The position numbers and the translations under genes are program-made. A model generated the notes under the pieces. That model saw only the letters and a list, made by a program, of their open reading frames with translations. It was not told where the DNA came from and did no database searches. Shown here piece after piece: positions 29,075-39,023 of a DNA stretch of 64,000 nucleotides. Position 1 is the first letter of the stretch, and each line of letters starts with the position of its first letter. The stretch is from JAFALK01 sp042701975 (lineage in GTDB: Bacteria; Pseudomonadota; Gammaproteobacteria; Burkholderiales; Burkholderiaceae_C), in NCBI GenBank assembly GCA_042701975.1, contig CP170561.1, positions 1,736,001 to 1,800,000 of the forward strand. Reading direction: 5' to 3'.

Positions 29075-30940
29075 ATGAGCCGTACTCTGAACACCCTCTT
29101 CTCCGTCCTGCTTGGCCTCGTGCTGGCCGTACAGATCGCGCCGGCTGGCGCTGATGATTTCCTCGATCCTGAAGTCGCCTTCAAGCTCGCGGTCCGTACC
29201 CTCGACGACAAGACCGTCGAAGCCGCGTGGACCATTGAGCCCGGCTACTACATGTACCGCGAGCAGTTCAAGGCCAGCGTCGAAGGCGCCACGCTGGGAG
29301 AACCCTTGATCGACAAGGGCGAGAAGAAGTTCGACGAGACTTTCCAGAAGGAAGTCGAGATTTACCATCAGCGGCTCAGCGTCAAGCTGCCCGTCACCGG
29401 CGCTCACGGTCCGTTCAAGCTGACCCTGGTCGGCCAGGGTTGCGCGGCCAAGGGGCTGTGCTATCCGCCGATGACCACGCTGTGGGAAGTCGATCTGAGC
29501 AAGGGCACGGCCAAGAAGATCGACGCTGCCGATCCGCTCGCCGTGCCGACCGCCAGCACCTCGACGGCCATCCCCGCAGCCACGCAGGTGGCCCCCGCCA
29601 GCGAAGCCGCTCAGCCCGCATCGACCGACGTCACCGAGCAAGCCGCCAGCGCGCTCAAGAGCGGCAAGTTCTGGCCCGTGATCGGCCTGTTCCTGCTGCT
29701 GGGCCTGGGCCTGTCGCTCACGCCCTGCGTGCTGCCCATGGTGCCCATCCTCTCCAGCATCATCGTCGGCAGCGGCGGTGCAACGAGCCGCCGCAAGGGC
29801 TTCGCGCTCGCCGTTTGCTACTCGCTTGGCATGGCGCTCGTCTACACGGCGCTGGGCGTCGCGGCGGGCCTGGCCGGCGAAGGCCTGGCCGGCGCGCTGC
29901 AGAAGCCCTGGGTGCTGACCGTTTTCGCGCTCGCCCTGGTGGCCTTCTCGCTGTCCATGCTCGGCGCCTATGAGTTGCAGCTGCCCACCGGCCTCTCCGG
30001 CAAGTTGACCGAGACCTCGCAGAGCCTGCCCGGCGGCCGCGCCTTCGGCGTCTTCCTGATGGGCGGCATCTCGGCGCTGCTGGTCAGCCCCTGCGTGACT
30101 GGCCCGCTGGCCAGCACGCTCGTCTACATCAGCCAGAGCCGCGATGCAGTGCTCGGCGGCAGCGCACTGTTCGCCATGGCTTGCGGCATGAGCGTGCCCC
30201 TGCTGCTGGCCGGTGCGTCGGCCGGCGAGTTGCTGCCGCGTGCCGGCATGTGGATGGAGAGCGTCAAGCACGCCTTCGGCCTGCTGATGCTGGCCGTGGC
30301 CATCTACACGATCCAGCCCGTGCTGCCCGTCGCCGTGGCCCAACTGCTGTGGGGCGCGCTGCTGGTCGGCACCGCCGCCATGTTCGGCCTGTTCGAAGCC
30401 ACCTCGTCCAAGCAGCCCATGGCGTGGCTGAAGAAGAGCCTGGCCGTGATCGCGCTCGTGTGGGGCGGCGCGCAGCTCATCGGCGCGGCTCAGGGCGGTA
30501 CGGATCCGCTCAAGCCGCTGGGCAGTTTCGCGGTGGGCGCGGCAGCGCCCAGGGGCGAGATCACCGCAGCGGCCGGCGCACCCGGCGAAGTCCGCTTCAA
30601 GCGCATCAAGAGCGTCGCCGAACTCGACGCCGCCATCGCCAGCGCCGGCAAGCCCGTGATGCTCGACTTCTACGCCGACTGGTGCGTCTCCTGCAAGGAG
30701 ATGGAGCACAGCACCTTCACCGATGCCGGTGTGCGCGCCAAGCTCGGCCAGGTCTTGCTGCTGCAGGCCGACGTGACGGCCAACACGCCCGAGGACAAGG
30801 AGCTGCTCAAGCGCTTTCACCTCTTCGGCCCGCCCGGCATCATCTTCTTCGATGTCCAGGGCAAGGAGCAGAGCAAGCGCGTGGTCGGCTATCAGGACGC
30901 CGCCACCTTCACCGCCTCGCTGGCCGCTGCCGGTATCTGA
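29075..30940 (+). CDS. dsbD: Thiol:disulfide interchange protein DsbD
   Basis: DsbD carries electrons from cytoplasmic thioredoxin across the inner membrane to periplasmic DsbC, DsbG and cytochrome c maturation proteins. The 621-residue product has all three cysteine pairs. These are the periplasmic N-domain after a signal peptide (GQGCAAKGLCYPP, about residues 122-134), the membrane domain (LTPCVLPM and LVSPCVTGPL in eight helices), and the C-terminal thioredoxin-like domain (FYADWCVSCKEMEHSTF). The start has only a weak GGGAT site. It lies just after the rplQ terminator, so it needs its own promoter. Confidence 0.95.
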   Translation: MSRTLNTLFSVLLGLVLAVQIAPAGADDFLDPEVAFKLAVRTLDDKTVEAAWTIEPGYYMYREQFKASVEGATLGEPLIDKGEKKFDETFQKEVEIYHQRLSVKLPVTGAHGPFKLTLVGQGCAAKGLCYPPMTTLWEVDLSKGTAKKIDAADPLAVPTASTSTAIPAATQVAPASEAAQPASTDVTEQAASALKSGKFWPVIGLFLLLGLGLSLTPCVLPMVPILSSIIVGSGGATSRRKGFALAVCYSLGMALVYTALGVAAGLAGEGLAGALQKPWVLTVFALALVAFSLSMLGAYELQLPTGLSGKLTETSQSLPGGRAFGVFLMGGISALLVSPCVTGPLASTLVYISQSRDAVLGGSALFAMACGMSVPLLLAGASAGELLPRAGMWMESVKHAFGLLMLAVAIYTIQPVLPVAVAQLLWGALLVGTAAMFGLFEATSSKQPMAWLKKSLAVIALVWGGAQLIGAAQGGTDPLKPLGSFAVGAAAPRGEITAAAGAPGEVRFKRIKSVAELDAAIASAGKPVMLDFYADWCVSCKEMEHSTFTDAGVRAKLGQVLLLQADVTANTPEDKELLKRFHLFGPPGIIFFDVQGKEQSKRVVGYQDAATFTASLAAAGI

Positions 30941-30983
30941 TCGACGGGTTACGGCCCATGAAGTTACGCCCTGGTACTCAGGG

Positions 30984-30999
30984 TTGAAACCGCTTTCAA
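30984..30999. promoter_or_regulatory. LacI-type operator-like palindrome upstream of the ABC ATPase gene
   Basis: TTGAAACCGCTTTCAA lies 61 bases before the TTG start of the ATPase gene. It differs by one base from the GAAAGCGCTTTC core found next to the LacI-family regulator gene, so the same regulator probably binds here. Confidence 0.72.
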
Positions 31000-31060
31000 A
31001 GCCTCGCTCCTGAGGGATGATCCGAGCTGAGATCGAACATCAAGAACGAGGAGACAGCAG

Positions 31061-32113
31061 TTGACCCGCGTCCACATCCAGGGCCTTTCCATCCGCTTCG
31101 GCGCCAATGAGGTGATCCGCAATCTCGACCTAGATGTCGAGAGCGGCGAGTTCCTCGTGCTGCTGGGCCCCTCGGGCTGCGGCAAGTCCACCCTCCTGCA
31201 CTCGATCGCCGGCCTGCATGAAGTCGCCGGCGGCAGCATCCACATCGGCGAGCAGGACATGACCCGTGCCGAGCCCAGCCAGCGCGGCGTGGGCATGGTC
31301 TTCCAAAGCTACGCGCTCTACCCGAGCATGACGGTGCGCGAGAACCTCGCCTTCCCGCTCAAGATGGCCAAGCGGCCCAAGGCCGAGATCGAGGACAAGG
31401 TTGGCAAGGCTGCCGCGATGCTGCAGCTCGAAGCGTTGCTCGATCGCCGGCCCGCCCAGCTCTCCGGCGGCCAGCGCCAGCGCGTCGCCATCGGCCGCGC
31501 GCTCGTGCGCGAAGCCCGCGTGCTGCTGCTCGATGAGCCGCTCTCCAACCTCGACGCCAAGCTGCGTACCGACCTACGCCGTGAGCTCAAGCAGTTGCAT
31601 GCGCGCCTGGGCAACACGATGGTCTACGTCACGCACGACCAGGTCGAGGCCATGACTCTCGCCACGCGCATCGTCGTCATGCACCAGGGCGGTATCCAGC
31701 AGATCGGCACGCCGACCGAGATCTACGAGCGTCCGCGCAATCTGCGCGTGGCGGGCTTCGTCGGTTCGCCGGCGATCAACCGGATCGAAGGGCGCATCGA
31801 AGGCGGCGCCTTCGTCGCCACAGGCTTGCAACTGCCGGCACCTGCCGCTCTGCATGGTCGCACAGGCGCGATCACGCTGGCGATCCGGCCCGAGCATGTG
31901 CGCATCGGTGCAAGCGAGGCCTTCGCCGCCCAACTCCAACTCGTGGAGCCACTGGGCAACCAGCACGTGCTGTGGATGGACGCCAGCGGCAGCACGGTCT
32001 CCGCCGTTCTGCCAGGCCAGCCCGAAGTGCACGACGGCGATTCGCTGCGCTTCGGCTTCGATGCTGCCAAGCTCTTGTGGTTCGACGCTGAGGGCGAGCG
32101 CATCGAGCTCTGA
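31061..32113 (+). CDS. Sugar ABC transporter ATP-binding protein, MalK/UgpC type
   Basis: The 350-residue protein powers a carbohydrate importer. It has Walker A GPSGCGKST (near residue 37), the signature LSGGQRQRVAIGRAL, Walker B VLLLDEPLSNLDAKLR and the H-loop YVTHDQ. A C-terminal regulatory OB-type domain follows from about residue 235 (RPEHVRIGASE). The start is TTG at 31061 with GAGGAG ten bases upstream; no ATG or GTG fits as well. The other parts of the transporter are on the opposite strand at 34478-37474, which contains no ATPase, and both units carry the same operator type. Confidence 0.92.
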   Translation: MTRVHIQGLSIRFGANEVIRNLDLDVESGEFLVLLGPSGCGKSTLLHSIAGLHEVAGGSIHIGEQDMTRAEPSQRGVGMVFQSYALYPSMTVRENLAFPLKMAKRPKAEIEDKVGKAAAMLQLEALLDRRPAQLSGGQRQRVAIGRALVREARVLLLDEPLSNLDAKLRTDLRRELKQLHARLGNTMVYVTHDQVEAMTLATRIVVMHQGGIQQIGTPTEIYERPRNLRVAGFVGSPAINRIEGRIEGGAFVATGLQLPAPAALHGRTGAITLAIRPEHVRIGASEAFAAQLQLVEPLGNQHVLWMDASGSTVSAVLPGQPEVHDGDSLRFGFDAAKLLWFDAEGERIEL

Positions 32114-32131
32114 GGCCTCCAAGGCGCGAAG

Positions 32132-32166
32132 AAAAAAGCAATGGGGCTTGTGGGCCCCATTGCTTT
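32132..32166 (-). terminator. Bidirectional terminator between the ATPase and GH16 genes
   Basis: A perfect 13-bp stem (32135-32147 with 32154-32166, arm AAAGCAATGGGGC) with loop TTGTGG is flanked by six A residues on the left. On the minus strand these give a six-U tract after the GH16 gene. On the plus strand the tail is only GCTTTACTG, so termination of the ATPase transcript is weaker. The stem overlaps the last bases of the GH16 stop codon. Confidence 0.88.
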
Positions 32167-33064
32167 ACTGCTCCTTGTAGATCCGCACCCAATCCACTTT
32201 CATCTTCGCCGGGAACACCGTGTTCGCATCCGGCGAGCCGGGCCAGTCACCGCCCACGGCCAGGTTCAGAATCACGAAGAACTTGCGCTCGAAGGCCCAG
32301 GTGGCGCCAGTGGGCAAGGAGGCGGGCGTGAGCCGTTGCAGCTCCACGCCATCCACCAGCCACACCATCAGGTTGGGCTGTTTGATCAGCGTGTAGGTGT
32401 GCCAGCCATCGGCCCACGGCGTCGTGCTGTTGAGCGGCTTGCCGATGCCGTTGGCGCCTGAGTAGCCCGGGCCGTGCGCCGTGCCGTAGACAGCGAGCGG
32501 CGTCTTGCCCACGTACTCCAGGATGTCGATCTCGCCCATGGCGGGCCAGGTGCCGCTGTCACCGAGCGCCCAGAACGCCGGCCAGATGCCTTGGCCGCCG
32601 GGGAATTGGATGCGGGCCTCGACCTTGCCGTAGGTGAAGGTCACCTTGTTGGCTGTCGTCAATCGAGCCGACGTGTAGTCGCATTGTTTGCCGTTCCAGC
32701 AAGGGCCGGGGTTGGCTGTCTTCTCGGCCGTGATGACGAGCTGGCCGTTGCCATCGAGCGCTGCGTTGCGCGGCGCGGCCGTGTAGTACTCCAGCTCGTG
32801 ATTGCCCCAGCCGTCGGCTTCTGCATTGCCAAGCTCGCTGTTCCAGTTGGCGCTGCTGGGCGCCGTGCCGGCCGAGCCATCGAACTCGTCGCTCCACACC
32901 AGCGTCCAATTCGTGGGCAGCGGTGCGGGCGCTGGCGTCGGCAGGGGAGCCGGGGCAGGCGAGGGCGCCGCACTGGCGCCACCGCCGCCGCCACAGCCCA
33001 CCAGCAGAGCCAGGATGGGCAGCACGGATTTCCAGGGTTGCGGTGCAGGTGTGATCGGCTTCAT
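32165..33064 (-). CDS. Glycoside hydrolase family 16 lipoprotein (beta-glucanase, laminarinase-type)
   Basis: The 299-residue protein is predicted to cut beta-1,3 or mixed beta-1,3/1,4-glucan. It has a lipoprotein signal peptide ending LALLVGC with the lipidated cysteine at residue 24. A Gly stretch and a Pro/Ala linker (about residues 31-50) follow, then the GH16 domain starting WTLVWSDEFDGS. The catalytic motif EIDILE is at 178-183, giving nucleophile E178 and acid/base E183. The C-terminal MKVDWVRIYKEQ is typical. The ATG at 33064 has GAGGAG upstream; an ATG at 33088 is less likely. Within family 16, exact substrate is inference. It is the last gene of the minus-strand glucan operon. Confidence 0.92.
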   Translation of the reverse strand: MKPITPAPQPWKSVLPILALLVGCGGGGGASAAPSPAPAPLPTPAPAPLPTNWTLVWSDEFDGSAGTAPSSANWNSELGNAEADGWGNHELEYYTAAPRNAALDGNGQLVITAEKTANPGPCWNGKQCDYTSARLTTANKVTFTYGKVEARIQFPGGQGIWPAFWALGDSGTWPAMGEIDILEYVGKTPLAVYGTAHGPGYSGANGIGKPLNSTTPWADGWHTYTLIKQPNLMVWLVDGVELQRLTPASLPTGATWAFERKFFVILNLAVGGDWPGSPDANTVFPAKMKVDWVRIYKEQ

Positions 33065-33106
33065 GTGGGGTCTCCTCGTCGGGCGCAATCTCGGTCGATG
33101 TTTGGC

Positions 33107-34459
33107 TCAGCGCTGCTGCTTCCAGTCCTTCAGGAAATCGCGATACCAGAGCGCGCTGGCCTTGGGCGTGCGCTCTTGCGTGTCGTAGTCGATGTGGACG
33201 ATGCCGAAGCGCCTGAGGTAGCCGCTCGACCACTCGAAGTTGTCCATCAGGCTCCACACCATGTAGCCGCCCATCTTGACGCCGCGGTCCATGGCGTTGG
33301 CCACGGCGGCGATGTGGGTCTGCAGGTAGTCGAGCCGGTCGGCATCGGCCACGCGGCCATCGGCCCACGTGGCGTCGGGGAAGGCGCCACCGTTCTCGGT
33401 CACGAACATCGGCGGCAGCTTCGGGTAGTCGTGGTGCAGCAGGCACAGCAGGTCGCTCAGGCCTTCGGGATAGATCTCCCAACCCATCTCCGAGACCGGC
33501 AGGCCGCGCGCCTTGGCGTTCCAGTCGCTGCCATCGGCCGAGCACACGCCGCGGCTGTAGTAGTTGATGCCGAGGTAGTCCATCGGCTCGCGAATGATGT
33601 CCATGTCGCCGCTCTGCACCTTGGGCGCGTCGGCGCCGAGCTCGGCCAGCGTGTCCTGCGGGTACTCGCCCTTGAACAGCGGATCGGTGTAGAGCCGGCG
33701 GTTCAGCCCATCCACACGGCGTGCGGCGGCGATGTCCGCCGGCATCGCGGTCGCGGGCATCTGCGGCGAGAGGTTGAGTACGATGCCGAGATCGCTCTTG
33801 GCGCCGTCGGCGCGCAGCGCCTGCAGCGTGAGGCCATGGCTCAGCAGCAGGTGGTGCATCACCTGCATCGTGATCGCGCGGTCCTTGATGCCAGGTGCGA
33901 ACACGCCTTGCTCATGGCCCAGCACGGCCACAACCCAAGGCTCGTTGTGCGTGGTGATGGCGGCGCAGCGATCGCCTAACGCCGCATTCACATGGCGCGA
34001 ATACTCGACGAAGCGGTGCGCCGTGTCGCGATTGGCCCAGCCGCCCTGGTCCTGCAGCGCCTGCGGCAGGTCCCAGTGGTTGAGCGTGGCATAGGCCGCG
34101 ATGCCGCGCTTGGCCAAGCCATCCACGAGGCGTTCGTAGAACTCCAAACCCTTGGCATTCCAGGCGCCCGAGCCTGCACCTCCGTCAGGCTGGATGCGTG
34201 GCCACGCGATCGAGAAACGGTAGGTGTTGACTCCCAGCGAGGCGATCAAGTCCAGGTCGGACTCCAGGCGGTTGTAGTGATCGCAGGCCACATCGCCGTT
34301 GGATGCGTCCGCGATCACGCCAGGCTGGCGGCAGAAGCGATCCCAGATCGATTCGCCCTTGCCGTCGGCTTGGGCCGAGCCCTCGATCTGGAAAGAGCTG
34401 GTGGCCACGCCCCAGACGAAGTCCTGGGGAAAGCGGCGGTGCAGTGGCAGTTTGGACAT
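33107..34459 (-). CDS. Glycoside hydrolase family 1 beta-glucosidase
   Basis: The 450-residue protein hydrolyses beta-glucosides from the non-reducing end. The acid/base is E173 in THNEPW and the nucleophile is E355 in VTENGGAF. The N-terminal FVWGVATSSFQIEGSAQADGKGESIWDRF is the GH1 signature, and DIIREPMDYLGINYYSRG follows the usual pattern. There is no signal peptide, so it acts in the cytoplasm on imported oligosaccharides. GAAGAAG precedes the start. It lies 18 bases after the MalG-like permease gene and 42 bases before the GH16 gene. Confidence 0.95.
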   Translation of the reverse strand: MSKLPLHRRFPQDFVWGVATSSFQIEGSAQADGKGESIWDRFCRQPGVIADASNGDVACDHYNRLESDLDLIASLGVNTYRFSIAWPRIQPDGGAGSGAWNAKGLEFYERLVDGLAKRGIAAYATLNHWDLPQALQDQGGWANRDTAHRFVEYSRHVNAALGDRCAAITTHNEPWVVAVLGHEQGVFAPGIKDRAITMQVMHHLLLSHGLTLQALRADGAKSDLGIVLNLSPQMPATAMPADIAAARRVDGLNRRLYTDPLFKGEYPQDTLAELGADAPKVQSGDMDIIREPMDYLGINYYSRGVCSADGSDWNAKARGLPVSEMGWEIYPEGLSDLLCLLHHDYPKLPPMFVTENGGAFPDATWADGRVADADRLDYLQTHIAAVANAMDRGVKMGGYMVWSLMDNFEWSSGYLRRFGIVHIDYDTQERTPKASALWYRDFLKDWKQQR

Positions 34460-34477
34460 GGCGTTTCTTCTTCGCGA

Positions 34478-35302
34478 TTACTTGACGGCCCCCGCCGTCA
34501 GGCCGGCGATCAGCTGGCGAGACGACAGGAGGAAGAGGACGAGCAGGGGCAGGGTGGCGATGGCCGAGCCGGCCATCAGCGCCCCCCACTCAGTGTTGGT
34601 GGAGCTCTGCAGGCTGCGCAGAGCGAGCGGCAGGGTGTACTGATCGCTGCTGCGCAGCACGATCAGCGGCTGGAGGAAATTGTTCCAGGAGGCGATGAAT
34701 GTGATCAGCCCGAGCGTGCCCAGCGCGGGCCGCAGCAGCGGCAGCGCCACGCGCCAGTAGATGCCGATCTCGCCGGCGCCATCCATGCGCGCCGCGTTGA
34801 GCAACTCGTGTGGCACGGTGGCCAAGGCGAACTGTCGCACGAGGAAAATTCCGAAGGCGCTGGCCGCACCGGGCACGTAGAGCGCGCGCTGCGTGTCGAT
34901 CCAGCCGAGCTGGTCCATGATCATGAAGCTCGGGATGATGTTCATGAAGGCCGGGATCATCATCGTGCCCATCACCAGCGCGAACAGCGGCTTCTTGAAG
35001 CGGAACTCCAGCATCGCGAACGCATAGCCCGCCATCGAGCAGAACAGCAGCGTGAGACCCGTGGACATCAGCGCCACGTAGAGGCTCCAGCCGAGGTTCT
35101 TCCAGAACGGCAGGCGGCTGGCCAGGATCTTGAAGTTGCCGAGGAACTCCGAGCCGAACCACAGCGGCGGCGGCACGTTGAAGATCTCGGTGCGGGACTG
35201 CGTGGCAAACACGAACATGAACCAGAAGGGCGCAAGCATCAGCAATGCGCCGAACAGCACGAGCGTCCAGGCCGAGAAGCGTGAGAGCGTTCTTGTCGTC
35301 AT
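34478..35302 (-). CDS. Sugar ABC transporter permease, MalG type
   Basis: The 274-residue inner-membrane protein has six predicted helices. It carries the cytoplasmic EAA loop NAARMDGAGEIGIYWRVALPLLRPALGTL at about residues 185-213, which docks on the ATPase. The ATG at 35302 overlaps the stop of the MalF-like gene by four bases, so a longer upstream reading in this frame was rejected. It belongs to the CUT1 group of carbohydrate importers. Confidence 0.94.
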   Translation of the reverse strand: MTTRTLSRFSAWTLVLFGALLMLAPFWFMFVFATQSRTEIFNVPPPLWFGSEFLGNFKILASRLPFWKNLGWSLYVALMSTGLTLLFCSMAGYAFAMLEFRFKKPLFALVMGTMMIPAFMNIIPSFMIMDQLGWIDTQRALYVPGAASAFGIFLVRQFALATVPHELLNAARMDGAGEIGIYWRVALPLLRPALGTLGLITFIASWNNFLQPLIVLRSSDQYTLPLALRSLQSSTNTEWGALMAGSAIATLPLLVLFLLSSRQLIAGLTAGAVK

Positions 35303-36183
35303 GCGACGGCGCTCCTGCGTTCGGCAAAGGCCTTGTTCGTCAGCCAGGTCAGCCCCGCGATGATGCCGAACATCATCCACGCCAGCGCGCTGGCGGCGCC
35401 GAAGTCGTTGAAGTCGAAGGCCAGGCGGTAGAGGTACATGGCCACCGTCATCGCGGCCTGGTCGGAGCCGCCGCGGCCGTTGGTGAGGATGAAGGGCTCC
35501 TCGAAGAGCTGCATGCCGCCGATCACCGAGAGCGTGACGGCGAACAGCATCATCGGCTTCACTGCGGGCAGCGTGATGGCGCGAAAGCTCGACCACGCGC
35601 CGGCACCATCCAGCCGCGCGGCCTCGTAGAGATCCTTGGGCACCGTCTGCAGCGCCGCAAGGTAGAGCACGACGTTGAAGCCGAGGTAGCGCCAGAACAC
35701 CAGGATGGCCACGGCCGGCTTGATCGTCGCCGGGCTCCACAGCCAGTTGATCGGGTCGATGCCGAAGGCGCTCGAGAGCGTGAGGTTGATCAGCCCGTAG
35801 TCGGTCGAGAACATCGACGAGAACAGCATGGCCACGGCCACCGTCGAGGTGATGTAGGGCAGGAAGTAGGCGCCCGACAGCGCATTGCGCCAACGGCCCA
35901 TCCTGCCGTGCAGGAACACCGCCAGCGGCAGCGCGACGAGGTGCTGTGGCAGGCCCGAGGCGGTGGCCAGCCACAGCGTGTTCTTCAGCGACTTCCAGAA
36001 CCAGCCGTCGGTCAGTGCGAACACGAAGTTATCGATGCCGACGAAGCGCATCGCGTCAAGCCCGCTCGTCGGCTCCCACGACTGGAAGGCCAGCCACAGC
36101 GAGAACAGCAGCGGGAACAGGCCGAAGATCCCGAACAGGATCAGGAAGGGGCTGATGAGCAAGTAGGGCGCAACGCGATTCAT
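35299..36183 (-). CDS. Sugar ABC transporter permease, MalF type
   Basis: The 294-residue inner-membrane protein has six predicted helices and the EAA loop YEAARLDGAGAWSSFRAITLPAVKPMMLF at about residues 200-228. It forms the channel with the MalG-like partner, whose gene overlaps it by four bases. It follows the binding-protein gene by seven bases. Confidence 0.94.
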   Translation of the reverse strand: MNRVAPYLLISPFLILFGIFGLFPLLFSLWLAFQSWEPTSGLDAMRFVGIDNFVFALTDGWFWKSLKNTLWLATASGLPQHLVALPLAVFLHGRMGRWRNALSGAYFLPYITSTVAVAMLFSSMFSTDYGLINLTLSSAFGIDPINWLWSPATIKPAVAILVFWRYLGFNVVLYLAALQTVPKDLYEAARLDGAGAWSSFRAITLPAVKPMMLFAVTLSVIGGMQLFEEPFILTNGRGGSDQAAMTVAMYLYRLAFDFNDFGAASALAWMMFGIIAGLTWLTNKAFAERRSAVA

Positions 36184-36190
36184 GGCCGAC

Positions 36191-37474
36191 CTAACGGTTC
36201 GCTCGGTGGACCAGCAACGCCTGCGCGTCGGCCAGTGCCTCGGGGATCGGCTTGCCGTACTCCAGCACGTTGTCGAGCTCGCCGTTCACGACCTCATCGG
36301 CGAACTTGTTCTGCTTGTGCATGCTCATCACCGGGATGCGTCGCGCGATGTCGCGCCACAGCTGGCGCGCCGGCTGGCCGGCCAGAAAGGGCAGCGGCTC
36401 GTCGAAGAAGGCATCGTCCTGCGCGGCGAGCAGCGAGGGAAAGCTGTCCTGCGTCTTGAAGGCCTGCAGCTGCCGTTGGCGGCTCAGGCACAGCTCCTTG
36501 ACCAGCATCCACGCGGCCTGTTTCTTGGCGGGGTCGGAGCGGCGCGGGATCGCGTAGTAGGTGCCGCCGTAGGCGACGTTGGTCTGCTCCGGCGGCATGG
36601 CGGCGCGCCACAGGCCGGCGGTTTTCGGGGCGACCCAGTTGGCCATCTGGCCGGCCATCCAGGCGCCCGACATCTCGCTGGCCAGACGGCCGCGCTTCAA
36701 GCTTTCGGCCCAGTCGTTGAACCAGGTGTCCACCTGCGCATCGAGCTTCAGCTCGCGCACGCGCTTGGCCACTTCGAAGGCACGCTGGAAGCGGCGCGAG
36801 GTGATGGCGGGCTGGCCCTTGGCATCGAAGAACATGCCGTCGCCCGGCTGGGCGCCAGCACGCGAGACGATGTCCTTGACCAGCCGCGTGTGGCCGATCA
36901 GGTAGGCGCCGGTGACCGCCTTGATGCGTGCGCCCGCCTCCACGTAGTCGTCCCAGGAGCGGGTCAGGTCCTCTTCCTTCAAGCCCGCCTTGGCCAACAG
37001 GTCGGTGCGGTAAAAGAGCGTGCCCGGGCCGATGTCGGCGGGCATGGCGATGATGCGGCCTTCGCGGTTGCGCGCCTGCTCGAAGGCGAAGGGCACGAAG
37101 AGGCTGCGGTAAGCCTCGGCGCCGAAGGCGGGCGACGACAGATCGTCCAGCCCGTTGCCGAAGGCGAAGCGCCCCATGTAGCTCGACTCCAGGGCGATGA
37201 TGTCCGGCAGGTGACCCGAGGTGGACAGCGCCGTGGTCATGGCCGTGTGGTGGTCGTCGTACTGCCGGTTGACGATCTCCACCTCGATCTCCGGGTGCTG
37301 CGCTCCCCAGCTCTTCAGGCAGTCCTTGACGATCTGGTCCATCAGCGGGAAGGTGGCCACGCTGAGCTGGATGCGGCCCTTCGTCTCGGTGGCACGAGCG
37401 GGGACGCCGCAGGCGCCGGCTCCAAGGGCGACACCTGCCCGGAGCAGTTGACGGCGGGAAAGGGCTTGTCTCAT
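36191..37474 (-). CDS. Sugar ABC transporter substrate-binding protein
   Basis: The 427-residue protein is a family 1 extracellular solute-binding protein. The N-terminal RQALSRRQLLRAGVALGAGACG contains a twin-arginine motif (SRRQLL), so export by Tat is likely. The domain pattern (IQLSVATFPLMDQIVKDCLKSW...PDIIALESSYMG...GTLFYRTDLLAKAGL) fits CUT1 binding proteins for oligosaccharides. Its promoter region holds the perfect operator palindrome at 37489-37504. It is the first gene of the operon that also encodes two permeases, GH1 and GH16. Confidence 0.93.
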   Translation of the reverse strand: MRQALSRRQLLRAGVALGAGACGVPARATETKGRIQLSVATFPLMDQIVKDCLKSWGAQHPEIEVEIVNRQYDDHHTAMTTALSTSGHLPDIIALESSYMGRFAFGNGLDDLSSPAFGAEAYRSLFVPFAFEQARNREGRIIAMPADIGPGTLFYRTDLLAKAGLKEEDLTRSWDDYVEAGARIKAVTGAYLIGHTRLVKDIVSRAGAQPGDGMFFDAKGQPAITSRRFQRAFEVAKRVRELKLDAQVDTWFNDWAESLKRGRLASEMSGAWMAGQMANWVAPKTAGLWRAAMPPEQTNVAYGGTYYAIPRRSDPAKKQAAWMLVKELCLSRQRQLQAFKTQDSFPSLLAAQDDAFFDEPLPFLAGQPARQLWRDIARRIPVMSMHKQNKFADEVVNGELDNVLEYGKPIPEALADAQALLVHRANR

Positions 37475-37486
37475 CTCTCTCTTGTT

Positions 37487-37516
37487 TTATGAAAGCGCTT
37501 TCATCAAATTGTGCAA
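37487..37516 (-). promoter_or_regulatory. Predicted promoter of the glucan operon with embedded operator
   Basis: On the minus strand TTGCAC (complement of 37511-37516) and TCATAA (complement of 37487-37492) are separated by 18 bases. The operator palindrome lies inside that spacer, so a bound repressor would block RNA polymerase. Confidence 0.6.
37489..37504. promoter_or_regulatory. LacI-type operator, perfect 16-bp palindrome
   Basis: ATGAAAGCGCTTTCAT is a perfect palindrome between the divergent binding-protein and LacI-family genes. Its central CpG symmetry is characteristic of LacI-family operators. It could serve both the transport operon and the regulator. Confidence 0.88.
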
Positions 37517-37588
37517 GCGCGAATGGGTGCGCGCAGCCGCATAAACCCTAGGAACGGAAAAGTTACAAGGCCTACACTTGCGCCCCAC

Positions 37589-38635
<1,047 letters not shown>

Positions 38636-38784
38636 GGCTTCGCCGGGGCTGCGGCCCCACTCACGGCAATCGCGCGGCCTTTCAAGGCCCCGTCTTGGTG
38701 CATTCGCTGTTGCGCCAGCGTTGCTCCGGTGTTGCGTGTTACGGGAAAACCATGTGGTTCCACGCCCCTGATCGGCGCATCATG

Positions 38785-38804
38785 CACTGAAAGCGCTTTC
38801 AGTG
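38785..38804. promoter_or_regulatory. LacI-type operator, perfect 20-bp palindrome
   Basis: CACTGAAAGCGCTTTCAGTG is perfectly palindromic and shares the 14-bp core TGAAAGCGCTTTCA with the site at 37490-37503. It lies 220 bases before the TonB-dependent receptor start. Confidence 0.88.
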
Positions 38805-38966
38805 GCTTTCACGGCAGCGGCACCCGGTCTCAGCAGTTCCGGCCCATTTCTCCCGCCCGCGCCGTTGTATCGAGCAGTACACCGCCCGATTTCGCAGTAT
38901 TTCCGCAGTACCCCGCAATTGATTCGTCGTCGCGCGCAGCGATGCCGGCTGAATTGCAAGCTCGTT

Positions 38967-38980
38967 TGAAAGCGCTACCA
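38967..38980. promoter_or_regulatory. Degenerate LacI-type operator near the receptor start
   Basis: TGAAAGCGCTACCA matches the core TGAAAGCGCTTTCA at 12 of 14 positions and lies 44 bases before the receptor start codon. It may be an auxiliary site for looping with 38785-38804. Confidence 0.5.
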
Positions 38981-39023
38981 GCTTCAAGCGAAACATCAAA
39001 AGAACATTCATCGGAGACAAGCC

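Larger units (their letters stand above)
38636..39023 (+). promoter_or_regulatory. Regulatory region upstream of the TonB-dependent receptor
   Basis: This 388-base gap holds two operator-like sites (38785-38804 and 38967-38980). Just after the LacI-family gene there are two GC inverted repeats without T-runs (GGGGC-TGCG-GCCCC near 38645, GGCCTTTCAAGGCC near 38678). I could not place a convincing sigma-70 promoter. The receptor start has a good ribosome binding site (CGGAGACAAGCC). Confidence 0.6.
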
